A DNA stretch of 64,000 nucleotides from WHSV01 sp050693935 (GTDB lineage Bacteria; Actinomycetota; CADDZG01; WHSQ01), in assembly GCA_050693935.1 (NCBI GenBank), contig JBOGWU010000277.1, forward strand, positions 1 to 64,000, given 5' to 3'. Below, piece by piece: positions 1-8,187 of the stretch (positions are counted from its first letter, which is position 1; every line of letters starts with the position of its first letter). The translations under genes were made by a program, and so were the position numbers. The notes beneath the pieces were generated by a model. The model ran no database searches and was not told the origin of the DNA. It saw only the letters and a list, made by a program, of their open reading frames with translations.

Positions 1-40
1 GTGTGCTTTTATGGCGGTACACGAGAGAGGAGGTGGTCCA

Positions 41-274
41 CACACAGTGATTGATTGTTCTTACGGACCTCGTGAGGTGGCCGGCGGCTAGTGGTTCGGC
101 AACCGCAGTAAGGGATCTGGCTAGTTGTTTGGGCCACTGGCGGAATCCCATCCGGTTCACCAGCATCCGTCGCCCCGGTTTGGTCCTCCGGGCTCGCTAC
201 GGCAATGAGAAGTGCGTGCGGATGTGTGAGTAAGCCAGATAAGACCGGCCCCCTCATCGGGGGCCGGTTTCTTT
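41..274 (+). ncRNA. candidate structured non-coding RNA, 6S-like rod
   Basis: No convincing protein gene lies in the first 300 bases. The plus strand can fold into one long interrupted rod made of nested pairs: CACACA (41-46) with TGTGTG (223-228), GGACC (65-69) with GGTCC (182-186), GGTG (76-79) with CACC (158-161), CCGG (81-84) with CCGG (152-155), and CTAGTGG (88-94) with CCACTGG (134-140). A strong intrinsic terminator follows at 244-274. A rod of about 190 nt with internal bubbles and a terminator is the architecture of 6S RNA, but no signature sequence was recognised. The 5' end and promoter are not located and may lie before 41 or outside the window. Confidence 0.4.
244..274 (+). terminator. 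intrinsic terminator, possibly bidirectional
   Basis: A perfect 10-bp GC-rich stem (244-253 with 259-268) closes a 5-nt loop and is followed by TTTCTTT on the plus strand. It would end the upstream RNA. Read from the other side it sits about 30 bases beyond the ligA stop codon, so it may also serve ligA. Confidence 0.75.
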
Positions 275-303
275 ATGTCGGGGTGCGTTCGCCTTTAGAG
301 AAC

Positions 304-2325
304 TCAGCCCTCGAGTAGCTTGCGAAGTCCCTCTTCGTCGAGGATGTCGACGCCGAGTTGCCGAGCCTTGTCGAACTTGCTTCCGGGGTTCTCCCCCACC
401 ACCACGAAGTCGGTCTTCTTGCTGACGTTCGACGTGACCTTGCCGCCCAGATCCTCTATCGCGCTCTGCGCCTCGCTGCGCGAGAAACCCTCGAGCGAGC
501 CGGTCAGCACGAACGACTTCCCGGTCAGCGAGCCGTCCTTCTTGGGCTCGGGGAGCACCGGGCGGACGCCGCCGGAGCGCAGCCGGTCGAGCACCGCTCG
601 GTTGGCGTCGGTGGCGAAGTACGAAGCAATCGACTGAGCGATCACCGGCCCGATGCCCTCGATGGCCTCGAGCTCGTCCTCCGACATGGTCTCCAGCTTT
701 TCGAGCGAACCTACCTCCTCGGCGAGGACCTCGGCGGCCGAGTAGCCGACGTGTGGAATACCAAGGGCGGTCAGGAAACTGGCCAGCGGGCGAGTACGGG
801 ACGCCTCGATGGCACTCATCAGGTTGTCGATCGACTTGCTTTTCCAACCCTCGAGGCCCTCGAACTGCTCGGGCTTCAGGAAGTAGATGTCGCTGGCGTC
901 GGAAACCCAGCCTCGTTCCAGCATCATGATGATCGTCTGGTAGCCGAGCCCGTCGATGTCCATGCCCCCGCGGCCACTGAAGTGCGCCAGGCGCTCGCGC
1001 TGTTGAGCCGGACATTCGTAGATGTTCAAGCAGCGCGTCGCGGCCTCGCCCTCGTTACGCACGAGCTCGGCTCCGCACGACGGACACTTTTTCGGCATCT
1101 TCCACCGGCGCGTGCCCTTGGGGCGCTTGGACAACACGGGGCCCACCACCTCTGGAATGACGTCTCCGGCGCGGCGAACGATGACCGTGTCCTTGGGGCG
1201 CACGTCCTTGCGCGCCACCTCGTCCTCGTTGTGCAGCGTGGCGGTGGTGATGTTGACGCCGCCCACGAATACGGTCTCGAGGCTGGCGAAGGGTGTAACC
1301 ACACCGGTGCGGCCAACCGACGCAAAGATGTCGTTGAGCGGCGTGGTGCGCTCCTCGGGCGGGAACTTGTAGGCGATCGCCCAGCGGGGCGCCTTCGACG
1401 TGAACCCGAGTTCCTCTTCCTGAGCGATCGAGTCCACCTTCACGACCACGCCGTCGATCTCGTAGGGCACGTCGTGACGGTGTTCCTGCCAGTGAGAGCA
1501 GCGCTTGAAGACCTCGTCCAGGTCGCCCACGACCTTGTTCTCTGAGTTTGTTCGCAGCCCCAACTCGCGCACGAACGCAAGCGATTCCGAATGGGACTTG
1601 AAGCGAACGCCCTGGACGAAGCCGATGCCGTGGCAAACGAGCGACAGCTTGCGGTCCGCGGTGACACTCGGGTCCTTCTGCCGGAGCGAACCGGCGGCCG
1701 CGTTGCGAGGATTGGCAAAGGTCCTGTGGCCGGCCTCGCCCAACCGCTCGTTGAGCTTGGTGAAATCATCCGTGCGCATGTAGACCTCGCCGCGCACCTC
1801 GAGAACGCGGGGCACGTCGTCCCCACGAAGTCTCAGCGGCACCGCATTGATGGTCTTGAGGTTGCCGGTGATGTCTTCGCCGGTGCGGCCGTCCCCGCGT
1901 GTCGCTCCCTTGACGAACACCCCGTCCTCGTAGATGAGGTTGACCGCGACGCCGTCCATCTTGAGCTCGGTCATGTACGCATCGACGTTCGAGATGAGGC
2001 GTTCGGCCCGATGTCCCCACGCCCGCAGCTCCTCGAGGGAAAAGCAGTTGTCGAGGCTCATCATCGGCGTCCGGTGCTTGACCGGAGCGAACTGATCCGA
2101 AGGCGGCGCGCCCACGCGCTGGGTGGGCGAATCAGGAGTTACGAGATCCGGAAACTCATCCTCGATTCCCAGAAGCTCCTTGTTGAGCGCGTCGTACTCC
2201 GCATCGGCGATCTCGGGGTCGTCGAGCGCGTGGTAGCGGTAGGAGTGATAGTTGATCGCCTCGCGCAGCTCTTCGGCGCGCGCTCGAGCCTGCTTCTTCG
2301 TCGTCTTCTTGGTCGTCACGGTCAT
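304..2325 (-). CDS. ligA: NAD-dependent DNA ligase LigA
   Basis: Seals nicks in duplex DNA during replication and repair, using NAD+ as the adenylate donor. The 673-residue length is typical. The adenylation motif is seen as LKMDG, with the nucleotide-accepting lysine near residue 122. After the OB fold come a four-cysteine zinc site (CPSCG, then a Cys and ECPAQ), helix-hairpin-helix segments (EAIEGIGPVIAQS) and a C-terminal BRCT domain beginning around GKSFVLTGSLEGF. It is transcribed alone. The ATG has only a very close purine run (AGGAG), but a -10-like GACAAT lies 6-7 nt upstream, so a leaderless message is likely. The divergent neighbour is an acetyltransferase gene. Confidence 0.97.
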   Translation of the reverse strand: MTVTTKKTTKKQARARAEELREAINYHSYRYHALDDPEIADAEYDALNKELLGIEDEFPDLVTPDSPTQRVGAPPSDQFAPVKHRTPMMSLDNCFSLEELRAWGHRAERLISNVDAYMTELKMDGVAVNLIYEDGVFVKGATRGDGRTGEDITGNLKTINAVPLRLRGDDVPRVLEVRGEVYMRTDDFTKLNERLGEAGHRTFANPRNAAAGSLRQKDPSVTADRKLSLVCHGIGFVQGVRFKSHSESLAFVRELGLRTNSENKVVGDLDEVFKRCSHWQEHRHDVPYEIDGVVVKVDSIAQEEELGFTSKAPRWAIAYKFPPEERTTPLNDIFASVGRTGVVTPFASLETVFVGGVNITTATLHNEDEVARKDVRPKDTVIVRRAGDVIPEVVGPVLSKRPKGTRRWKMPKKCPSCGAELVRNEGEAATRCLNIYECPAQQRERLAHFSGRGGMDIDGLGYQTIIMMLERGWVSDASDIYFLKPEQFEGLEGWKSKSIDNLMSAIEASRTRPLASFLTALGIPHVGYSAAEVLAEEVGSLEKLETMSEDELEAIEGIGPVIAQSIASYFATDANRAVLDRLRSGGVRPVLPEPKKDGSLTGKSFVLTGSLEGFSRSEAQSAIEDLGGKVTSNVSKKTDFVVVGENPGSKFDKARQLGVDILDEEGLRKLLEG

Positions 2326-2386
2326 GCTCCTATTGTCTCAGCGAGCCCCGACACTTGCGAGAGCAGATGCGCACTACAGTGAACCC
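2326..2386. promoter_or_regulatory. divergent leaderless-type promoters of ligA and the GNAT gene
   Basis: On the plus strand TACAGT (2375-2380) is followed after 6 nt by the ATG at 2387, with TTGCGA (2355-2360) as a possible -35, though the 14-nt spacer is short. On the minus strand GACAAT (complement of 2332-2337) is followed after 6 nt by the ligA ATG at 2325. Both distances place the expected transcription start on or next to the start codon. Confidence 0.45.
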
Positions 2387-2947
2387 ATGGCGCCCCTTTC
2401 GCCCCCCGATTCGCTGCACGACGGCGTCGTCGCCATCCGCTCGTGGGAGAACTCCGACCTCGATCGGCTGCTCGACCTCTTGGCCGATCCCGAGATCCCC
2501 CGCTGGACCGGGATCCCGATCCCCTACACTCGCAAGGACGCCAAGGTCTTCTTCAAGTCCAACGCCCGGCAGGAGGCCATGGGCGTAGGTACCGACTCTG
2601 CGATCACCGACGCGGTCGGCGGCAAGTTGCTCGGAGGAGTCGGGCTCAAGCTTCATGTCGTTCACTCGAGCGCCGAGGTTGGCTACTGGGTGGCTGCCGG
2701 GGTTCGCAGGCGCGGAATCGCCTCGCGAGCCCTCAGGCTGATGGCTCGCTGGGCGTTCATGGACCTCGACGTAAAGCGACTCGAGTTGCTCACCCACGTC
2801 GGCAACCACGCCTCCGAGGGCGTGGCGCTCAACTGCGGATTCACGCGCGAGGGGGTGCTTCGCAGTTGCAGGGAGATCAAGGGCGAGCGCGTCGACCTGA
2901 CCATCTTCTCGCTGCTGCCGAACGACCTCGACGGCCAGAGCACTTAG
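2387..2947 (+). CDS. GNAT family N-acetyltransferase, RimJ/RimL type
   Basis: A 186-residue acetyl-CoA-dependent acyltransferase. The GNAT fold is visible as a beta strand ending in EVGYWV and the acetyl-CoA pyrophosphate loop GVRRRGIASRAL, followed by an Asn-containing strand (GNHASEGVALNCGF) typical of the RimJ/RimL branch that acetylates ribosomal proteins or small amines. The substrate cannot be read from sequence. An upstream in-frame ATG at 2252 exists but would run back over the ligA start, so the ATG at 2387, placed 6 nt after a -10 box, is chosen. The stop codon overlaps the stop of the convergent oxidoreductase gene by 4 nt. Confidence 0.88.
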   Translation: MAPLSPPDSLHDGVVAIRSWENSDLDRLLDLLADPEIPRWTGIPIPYTRKDAKVFFKSNARQEAMGVGTDSAITDAVGGKLLGGVGLKLHVVHSSAEVGYWVAAGVRRRGIASRALRLMARWAFMDLDVKRLELLTHVGNHASEGVALNCGFTREGVLRSCREIKGERVDLTIFSLLPNDLDGQST

Positions 2948-4371
2948 AAGACTCGGCGCAGTGCCGAGCGCGCGGCGAAGGCACCGCACATCCCGTGCAC
3001 TCCCCCGCCGGGAGGACTCGACGACGAGCAGAAATAGAGCTTCCTGTTGGGCGTCGAGTAGGGGTCCAGGCGCGGCGCGGGACGCGTGAAGAGCTGACCG
3101 TAGTGCTGGAGGCCCCCCGAGATGTCACCCCCGATGTAATTGGCGTTGTACCTCTCGAACTCGGGAGCCGAGATGGTGGCCTTGGCAAGGATCGTGTCGC
3201 GAAAGCCGGGGGCGAAGCACTCGATCTGATCGATGATCCGCTCGCTCATGTCCATCGGAGAACCGCTCGGCACGTGGCAATAGGTCCACACCGTGTGCTT
3301 GCCTTCAGGAGCGCGAGTCGAGTCGAAGATCGATTGCTGCGCGAGCAGGGCATATGGACGATCGGGATGACGGCCGCGCACGACGGCGTCCTCGGACGCG
3401 GCCACCTCCTCCAGGGTGCCGCCGAGATGAATGGTTCCCGCTCGCCGGCACGCATCCGACTTCCACGGGATCGGCTCGCTGAGCGCCAGGTCGACCTTGA
3501 ATACGCCGGGGCCGTGCTGATAGCGCTCGAGCCGCCCCCGGTAACGAGGCGGCAATTGATCGCCGGCAATCGCCACGACCTGCCTAGGGGTGAGGTCGAA
3601 CAGGACCGCGCGCGCCTCCGGCAGGTCATCCATGGCGGCGATTCGACGTCCAGTAACGAGTTCGCCACCCAGCGACTTCAGGTAGGTAACCAGCGCGTCG
3701 GTGAGCACCTGGGCGCCGCCCTCGATCGTGGGCCAACCGTAGCCGTGCCCCACGAGCGCGAGCATGATTCCATAGGCCGCGGTGGGGGCTCGCCTCAGCG
3801 ACAGCATCGAGTGCGCCGCGATTCCACCCAACAGCGCCTTCGCCCTGTCCTCTTCGTAGAGCGACGTCGCCAGACCGACTGCGGAGCGAATCGCGGAGGG
3901 GCCGAAGCGGGCGAGCGCAAGGGGATGGCGTGGCAGCCTGGCCGGACCCAGGATGTCTAGCACCAGCTTGTCGGTGTTTCGCACCAGCGGCTCCATGAGC
4001 TTGCGATATGCGCGAGCGTCGGCGCCGAGGCCCTCGGCGGTCTCCCCCACCGAGCGCTCGAGCACGGCCGCATCTCCGTCGTCGAGAGGATGAGCCAGCT
4101 GTGTGATCGGGTGACAAAAACGAACGCCGAGATCGGCCAGCGGCATTGACTTGAAGAACGGTGAGGCGAGCGCCAGAGGCTGAATCGCAGAACACACGTC
4201 GTGGGTGAACCCCGGCAGCGTTAGCTCGGCCGAGCGACATCCCCCTCCGGGCGTCTCGGCGGCCTCGAACACGACCACGGACTTCCCTGCCCTCGCAAGC
4301 TCGATGGCTGCGGCGAGCCCGTTGGGGCCGGCTCCGACGACCACGGCGTCGTAGGCGTGTTCCTCAGTCAT
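2944..4371 (-). CDS. FAD-dependent phytoene-desaturase-like oxidoreductase
   Basis: 475 residues. The N-terminal dinucleotide-binding motif VVVGAGPNGLAAAIELARAG and the following GGGCRS belong to the phytoene desaturase/amine oxidase superfamily. The C-terminal FAD-contacting segment runs through SSSSPPGGGVHGMCG. The overall pattern is closest to the PYROXD2-like branch rather than a true carotenoid desaturase, and no crt genes are nearby. The substrate is unknown. It overlaps the convergent acetyltransferase gene by 4 nt at its 3' end. It is followed on the same strand at 4424 upstream by an uncharacterised gene, so it may be the last member of the SpoIIE/STAS operon, with a 52-nt gap. Confidence 0.85.
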   Translation of the reverse strand: MTEEHAYDAVVVGAGPNGLAAAIELARAGKSVVVFEAAETPGGGCRSAELTLPGFTHDVCSAIQPLALASPFFKSMPLADLGVRFCHPITQLAHPLDDGDAAVLERSVGETAEGLGADARAYRKLMEPLVRNTDKLVLDILGPARLPRHPLALARFGPSAIRSAVGLATSLYEEDRAKALLGGIAAHSMLSLRRAPTAAYGIMLALVGHGYGWPTIEGGAQVLTDALVTYLKSLGGELVTGRRIAAMDDLPEARAVLFDLTPRQVVAIAGDQLPPRYRGRLERYQHGPGVFKVDLALSEPIPWKSDACRRAGTIHLGGTLEEVAASEDAVVRGRHPDRPYALLAQQSIFDSTRAPEGKHTVWTYCHVPSGSPMDMSERIIDQIECFAPGFRDTILAKATISAPEFERYNANYIGGDISGGLQHYGQLFTRPAPRLDPYSTPNRKLYFCSSSSPPGGGVHGMCGAFAARSALRRVF

Positions 4372-4423
4372 GCCCCAAGTGTCACCGATTGTCCGGGCCT
4401 CCGTCGAGGTGAAGGAAGGGGGC

Positions 4424-5221
4424 TTAGCGGCCGCGACGCAATGCTCTGATCGGAGTGCCCATCATGTAGATGCCGGAGCGGATCGCCGAGTTGTACCGGA
4501 TGTTGCCGGCGTACCGCCACTGACGCTTCTTGTCTACGCACACGATCTGGGTTTCGACCGCCTCCGAGACGCCGAAGTGCTCGGCCAGGGCGGTGAGCGT
4601 GAAGACCCAGAAGCGATCCTCCTTACGGTGACCGCCGAACATGAGTCCGAGCTCGAACAAGGGATCGTTGGCTCGAAGCAGCACGTGCGCCTGCGCGGTA
4701 GTCACGCCGTCGGGACCCTCGAACGCGGAGAAGGTGATGAAGGAGGCGAACATGTGCCCCTCAGGAGTCATGAACGTGAACGACTCGTCGTCCGCGTACA
4801 TCACGAGCACGCCGGTCGATAGCGTCAGTTTTCCCGGCATGGCGAGATTTAGCAGCGCGACGTCCCCGGGCGCGATGCCGGTGAGCGGACCGTAGAAACG
4901 GTTTCCATCCGGCCAGAAGCTGGGGAACTTCGCCTTCCAGGTCGCCACCACTTCCTGCGGCGTCACTCCGGCCCCCGTCATCGGAATCTTGTAGGTCTTC
5001 TGCCACATCTTGCCGAAGCCCTGCATCGGGCTGGTCTGACGGCGACCGGTGACGTTGATGTTGCGGGCCTCGGGGGGAACCTCGCCGAGGCTCAGTGACT
5101 TGGTGGCGCGGGCCCAATAGGCGGCGTCGCGGGCGATCTTCTCCGCGATCTCCTCCGCCGGCTCTGCGGTCTCCTCAGTGGGGGCGGTCTCGGGAAGTTC
5201 CTCTGCAGTCATTTCAACCAC
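4424..5221 (-). CDS. conserved protein of unknown function
   Basis: A soluble protein of 265 residues. The first 35 residues are acidic and rich in Glu, Pro and Thr, probably a flexible tail. The remainder alternates short beta-strand-like stretches (VALLNLAMPGKL, SFTFMTPEGHMFASF, FWVFTLTALAEHFGV), and the C terminus is basic. I do not recognise the family with confidence. The layout of a PGD loop, a central strand pair and a late aromatic strand is somewhat like DUF1990, but this is a guess. It begins 4 nt after the stop of the first STAS gene, so it is very likely co-transcribed with the partner-switching module. Confidence 0.7.
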   Translation of the reverse strand: MVEMTAEELPETAPTEETAEPAEEIAEKIARDAAYWARATKSLSLGEVPPEARNINVTGRRQTSPMQGFGKMWQKTYKIPMTGAGVTPQEVVATWKAKFPSFWPDGNRFYGPLTGIAPGDVALLNLAMPGKLTLSTGVLVMYADDESFTFMTPEGHMFASFITFSAFEGPDGVTTAQAHVLLRANDPLFELGLMFGGHRKEDRFWVFTLTALAEHFGVSEAVETQIVCVDKKRQWRYAGNIRYNSAIRSGIYMMGTPIRALRRGR

Positions 5222-5225
5222 CCGT

Positions 5226-5579
5226 TCACGAGGCGCCGGCGGCGGTTAGCGCGTCGGCCTCGGTGTCGTAGATGCCCACGGCCTCATCGAGGCGCGTCAG
5301 CTCGAATATCTGGCGGTAGTGATCGGTGAGCCCGAATGCGAACAGCCGTTGCTTCTGGCGGTTGGTGCGAACCAGCAGCGTGACCAGGAGGCCGATGCCC
5401 GAACTGTTCATGTATTCGAGGTCGGTGAAGTTCAACAAGATCACCTGGGGCCGGGACTCGTTCGCTTCGGCGAAGGCACTCATGAGCGCATCATCCGAGG
5501 CCGCGGTCACCTCACCCTTGATGTCGATGATCGCGGCGCCTGGTCCTGCGTCACGAACGCCTAGCACTTCGTTCGTCAT
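5226..5579 (-). CDS. STAS-domain anti-sigma factor antagonist 1
   Basis: 117 residues, essentially one STAS domain. The phosphorylation loop is clear: LEYMNSSGIGLL carries the Ser that anti-sigma kinases phosphorylate and SpoIIE-type phosphatases restore. In the RsbV/SpoIIAA model the unphosphorylated form binds the RsbW-like kinase and frees a sigma factor or other target. It lies downstream of a second STAS gene and of a phosphatase-ATPase fusion on the same strand, with a 68-nt gap to the other STAS gene. The match FGLTDHYRQIFELTRLDE to its neighbour indicates a duplication. An AGGAAGG-type ribosome site precedes the ATG. Confidence 0.92.
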   Translation of the reverse strand: MTNEVLGVRDAGPGAAIIDIKGEVTAASDDALMSAFAEANESRPQVILLNFTDLEYMNSSGIGLLVTLLVRTNRQKQRLFAFGLTDHYRQIFELTRLDEAVGIYDTEADALTAAGAS

Positions 5580-5647
5580 ACCTTCCTCCTCACCAGAGCC
5601 AACCGTTGCTGTCTTTGCGCCAAACGACCGTCACGACGATCGTTCCA

Positions 5648-6001
5648 CTAGGCTTTTGCTGCGAGTCCCTCGACCGCGCCGGCCTCATCTCCGTGAATGT
5701 CGATGAAGTCCGACAGGCGGGTGATGTCGAAGATCTCCTTGTAGTGATCCATCAGCCCGAAGGCCCTGACCGCCTTGTTGGTTTCGCGCGCTCGACCGAG
5801 CAACCCGACGATCAGCGCTATCCCGGTCGAATTGATGTACGTCGCCTTCGAGAAGTTGAGGACGACCACCGACGCGTCTCCCACCGCATCCCAGGCCGCC
5901 TGCAATGCCTTCTCGGCGGTTCCGTCGAGCTGACCGGCAAGGTCGATGATCGCGACGTCTCCAGTGTGGCGAACGCTGGCCACGAAGGCATTAGCGTCCA
6001 T
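5648..6001 (-). CDS. STAS-domain anti-sigma factor antagonist 2
   Basis: 117 residues, a single STAS domain with the phospho-acceptor loop ATYINSTGIALI. It is a paralogue of the neighbouring STAS protein (compare FGLMDHYKEIFDITRLSD), with a different loop (NST in place of NSS). Its start overlaps the end of the phosphatase-ATPase gene by 11 nt, so the two are probably translationally coupled and act as direct partners. Two antagonists under one phosphatase would let two inputs or two targets share a switch. No sigma factor gene lies nearby. Confidence 0.92.
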   Translation of the reverse strand: MDANAFVASVRHTGDVAIIDLAGQLDGTAEKALQAAWDAVGDASVVVLNFSKATYINSTGIALIVGLLGRARETNKAVRAFGLMDHYKEIFDITRLSDFIDIHGDEAGAVEGLAAKA

Positions 6002-7604
6002 GGGCGTCCCCTTTCAGGTGGAAGGTGAGTTCGACGGTGCGAGTGCTGCCATCACTTGTTACGTCCAGATCGTCGACCATGCTCTCGATGAGGAACAGCC
6101 CCCATCCGCGCGGCTTCTGGCGGCCCTCGAGCTTGGCCTCGAGATTAGGCGCTTCCGGGTGAGCGAGTATTTCCGATCCACCCGTATCCGTGATCCGCAC
6201 CCGAAGGTCGCCGCCGGCCACCTCGGCCACGATGCCTACCGGAATCAGCGGATCGTTGTGGTTGCCGTGCTCGATGGCGTTCATGGTTGCCTCGGCTACC
6301 GCGGTCTTGAGTCGTTCGAGCTGAGCGGCAGGCAGGCCGAGATCCACCACCGCGTCGGCAACCATCGCGAGCGCCTTCCGTTCGTTGCCCGGCTCACTGG
6401 GGAGGTCGAATTCGACGAGCACCCCGCTCGTGTTCTGATCCTCCATCGCACCAGCTTGCATCGCGTGCCCGGAGCGCTGCAAGGTCACGAGGGTGATGTC
6501 GTCCTCTTGGTCCCACGCCGGCCCCACGAACCCGTCCAGGGCTTCCAGCAACTGGTCGATCAGGTCCTCGCCCCCGCGTCCCTCGCCGACGATGCCCATC
6601 AGGCGGGGAAAACCGAACATCTCGCGCTCGGGGCTGTGAGCCTCGGCCAGGCCATCGGAGTGCATGAGCATGCTGTCCCCCGGCTCGAGCGTCGCCAGCT
6701 TTTCCTCGTAAGACATGTCGGGGAGCAATCCCAGCGGCATGCCCGTGGCGCGCAACTCGATGGTGTCGCCGCCGCTGCCCACGTAGGGAAGGTTGTGACC
6801 CGCATTGGCGAAGCGCAACGTGCCCGCAACCGGATCGAGGACCGCGTAGAGGCAGGTAACGAACATCTTGGGAGGCATGTCATCGACCAGCAGCGCGTTT
6901 ACCCGCTCGAGCACCTTTGAGGGTGAGACCAGCCTGGGGGCCTCGGCCCTCAGCAGACTGTGAGTCGTGGCCATGACCAGCGCCGCCGGGACGCCCTTGT
7001 CGGTGACGTCGCCGACGACTATCCCGATCTTGTTGTCGGGGAGCTCGATGAAGTCGTAGAAGTCGCCCCCCACCTCGCGAGCGGGCCGGTAGTAGGCGGC
7101 AACGTGCCATCCCGGAAGGTCGGGGAGGTCGCGCGGCAGAAACTGCTGCTGGATGAGCTGTGCCACCCGCAACTCCTGTTCCACGCGCTCTCGCTCGCGA
7201 GCCTGGCTCTCCTGCTGGCGCACCAGCTGGGCCACGCGCACCGCGGGTGCCGCCTGTCCCGCCAGCGCGTCCAGCAGCTTGCGGTCGTCGGCGGAGTAGT
7301 CCTGTTCGCTGAGCCTAGGCCCGAGATTCAGGAGCCCTACGAGCTCGCCTTGGGTAACCAGCGGAACCACTATCCGAACTCCGGCCTCGAGGAGCTCCTC
7401 GCGTGCCGGCGAGTCCAGATGGAGGGATTCGAGCTCGACGGCGCCGGCCGCGGATTGGAAGTAGGCCAGGATCGGGTCATTGGGCGCGATATCGACCGGA
7501 GCGACCTCCATGTCCCGGCGCGCAGGGGTGGAGTCGGCGTCGACCCTGACCTGCTCCCGGCGACGCCCTATGAAACGCCTCAACACACCCGCTCCGGCAC
7601 TCAT
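5991..7604 (-). CDS. GAF-SpoIIE (PP2C) phosphatase fused to an RsbW-like ATPase
   Basis: 537 residues with three modules. Residues about 40-130 look like a GAF sensor (IVVPLVTQGELVGLLNLG). A short coiled coil (QQESQARERERVEQEL) leads into a PP2C/SpoIIE phosphatase at about 150-380, with acidic metal-binding motifs REVGGDFYDF, GDVTDKG and DQEDDITLV. Residues about 395-530 form a GHKL ATPase with the N box EATMNAIEHGNHND and a G box at KPRGWGLFLI, as in RsbW anti-sigma kinases. Kinase and phosphatase activities for STAS proteins would sit on one chain. It is first in the operon, with an AAAGGAGC ribosome site and a 15-bp palindromic element 30 nt upstream. Confidence 0.93.
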   Translation of the reverse strand: MSAGAGVLRRFIGRRREQVRVDADSTPARRDMEVAPVDIAPNDPILAYFQSAAGAVELESLHLDSPAREELLEAGVRIVVPLVTQGELVGLLNLGPRLSEQDYSADDRKLLDALAGQAAPAVRVAQLVRQQESQARERERVEQELRVAQLIQQQFLPRDLPDLPGWHVAAYYRPAREVGGDFYDFIELPDNKIGIVVGDVTDKGVPAALVMATTHSLLRAEAPRLVSPSKVLERVNALLVDDMPPKMFVTCLYAVLDPVAGTLRFANAGHNLPYVGSGGDTIELRATGMPLGLLPDMSYEEKLATLEPGDSMLMHSDGLAEAHSPEREMFGFPRLMGIVGEGRGGEDLIDQLLEALDGFVGPAWDQEDDITLVTLQRSGHAMQAGAMEDQNTSGVLVEFDLPSEPGNERKALAMVADAVVDLGLPAAQLERLKTAVAEATMNAIEHGNHNDPLIPVGIVAEVAGGDLRVRITDTGGSEILAHPEAPNLEAKLEGRQKPRGWGLFLIESMVDDLDVTSDGSTRTVELTFHLKGDAHGR

Positions 7605-7634
7605 CTCATGCTCCTTTTACGCCCGTTCCGTTCC

Positions 7635-7649
7635 CGAATCGTTACGAGA
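7635..7649. promoter_or_regulatory. 15-bp palindromic element shared with the seven-gene operon
   Basis: CGAATCGTTACGAGA, built round the inverted repeat TCGT-T-ACGA, lies 30 nt upstream of the SpoIIE-ATPase start. The identical 15 bases occur at 16709-16723, in the same orientation relative to the downstream minus-strand operon. A shared operator or sigma-dependent promoter element is inferred. Confidence 0.4.
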
Positions 7650-7793
7650 GCCCGTAGGGGCAAAACTTTCATCTCCGGCAATCCCAGACAACCGCCATTA
7701 AGAGGCTCAGAGGCGTCACACCCACCGAATAGCCTGATCCTGCCCTGAGCGTCCGCGCCGCTCCGCTTGCCCCTATCGAAGGAGAAGACCAAA

Positions 7794-8174
7794 ATGGTGG
7801 CAGATGAAAAAGCGCGCGCCGAGTTACAGCGCAGACTCGATGAGATCCTCGGTCCCGAGCCGGCGGCAACCCTGATGGGCGCGCTGCCCTCGGAGCCTGT
7901 GGCGACCAAGGTCACCCTCGATGCCCTCGAAGAGAGGATGAACCTCCGATTCGAGCAAGTCGACCTGCGCTTCGATCTGTTCGACGAGAAGATGGATCTG
8001 CGCTTCGAGCTCTTCGAGAATCGCATTCTCGCGGCTTTGCACGAGGCCATCGGGCTGGTCCGGTCGGATTTCTCGACCCAGTTGATCGCGCAGACACGCA
8101 CCTTTGTCTTCGCCACCATCTCCACTCTGATCGCCCTGGCCGCCCTCGGGGTCGCCGCCCTTCGGTTCTCGTAG
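7794..8174 (+). CDS. small coiled-coil protein with C-terminal membrane anchor
   Basis: 126 residues. The ATG is chosen over an in-frame TTG at 7767 because AAGGAG precedes it by 9 nt. Residues about 48-80 repeat an LRFEQVD / LRFDLFD / LRFELFE pattern, an amphipathic coiled coil. The last 25 residues (FVFATISTLIALAALGVAAL) form one transmembrane segment with a very short tail. This resembles DUF1640-like anchored coiled-coil proteins only in general layout, and no function can be assigned. It diverges from the SpoIIE operon and converges with the seven-gene membrane operon, whose stop lies 13 nt beyond its own. Confidence 0.75.
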   Translation: MVADEKARAELQRRLDEILGPEPAATLMGALPSEPVATKVTLDALEERMNLRFEQVDLRFDLFDEKMDLRFELFENRILAALHEAIGLVRSDFSTQLIAQTRTFVFATISTLIALAALGVAALRFS

Positions 8175-8187
8175 GCTCTCGCGGCGC

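Noticed and set aside
91..106. Local hairpin GTGGTT-CGGC-AACCGC as a separate element
   Set aside because: It competes with one block of the larger nested rod and has no context of its own; it is noted only as an alternative fold of the candidate RNA.
358..1545. Plus-strand frame of 395 codons inside ligA
   Set aside because: Antisense to a fully conserved ligA; no domain is recognised and the composition is Arg/His-rich.
2252..2386. Hydrophobic N-terminal extension of the GNAT protein
   Set aside because: It lies over the ligA 5' end in antisense, and a -10 box sits just before the internal ATG.
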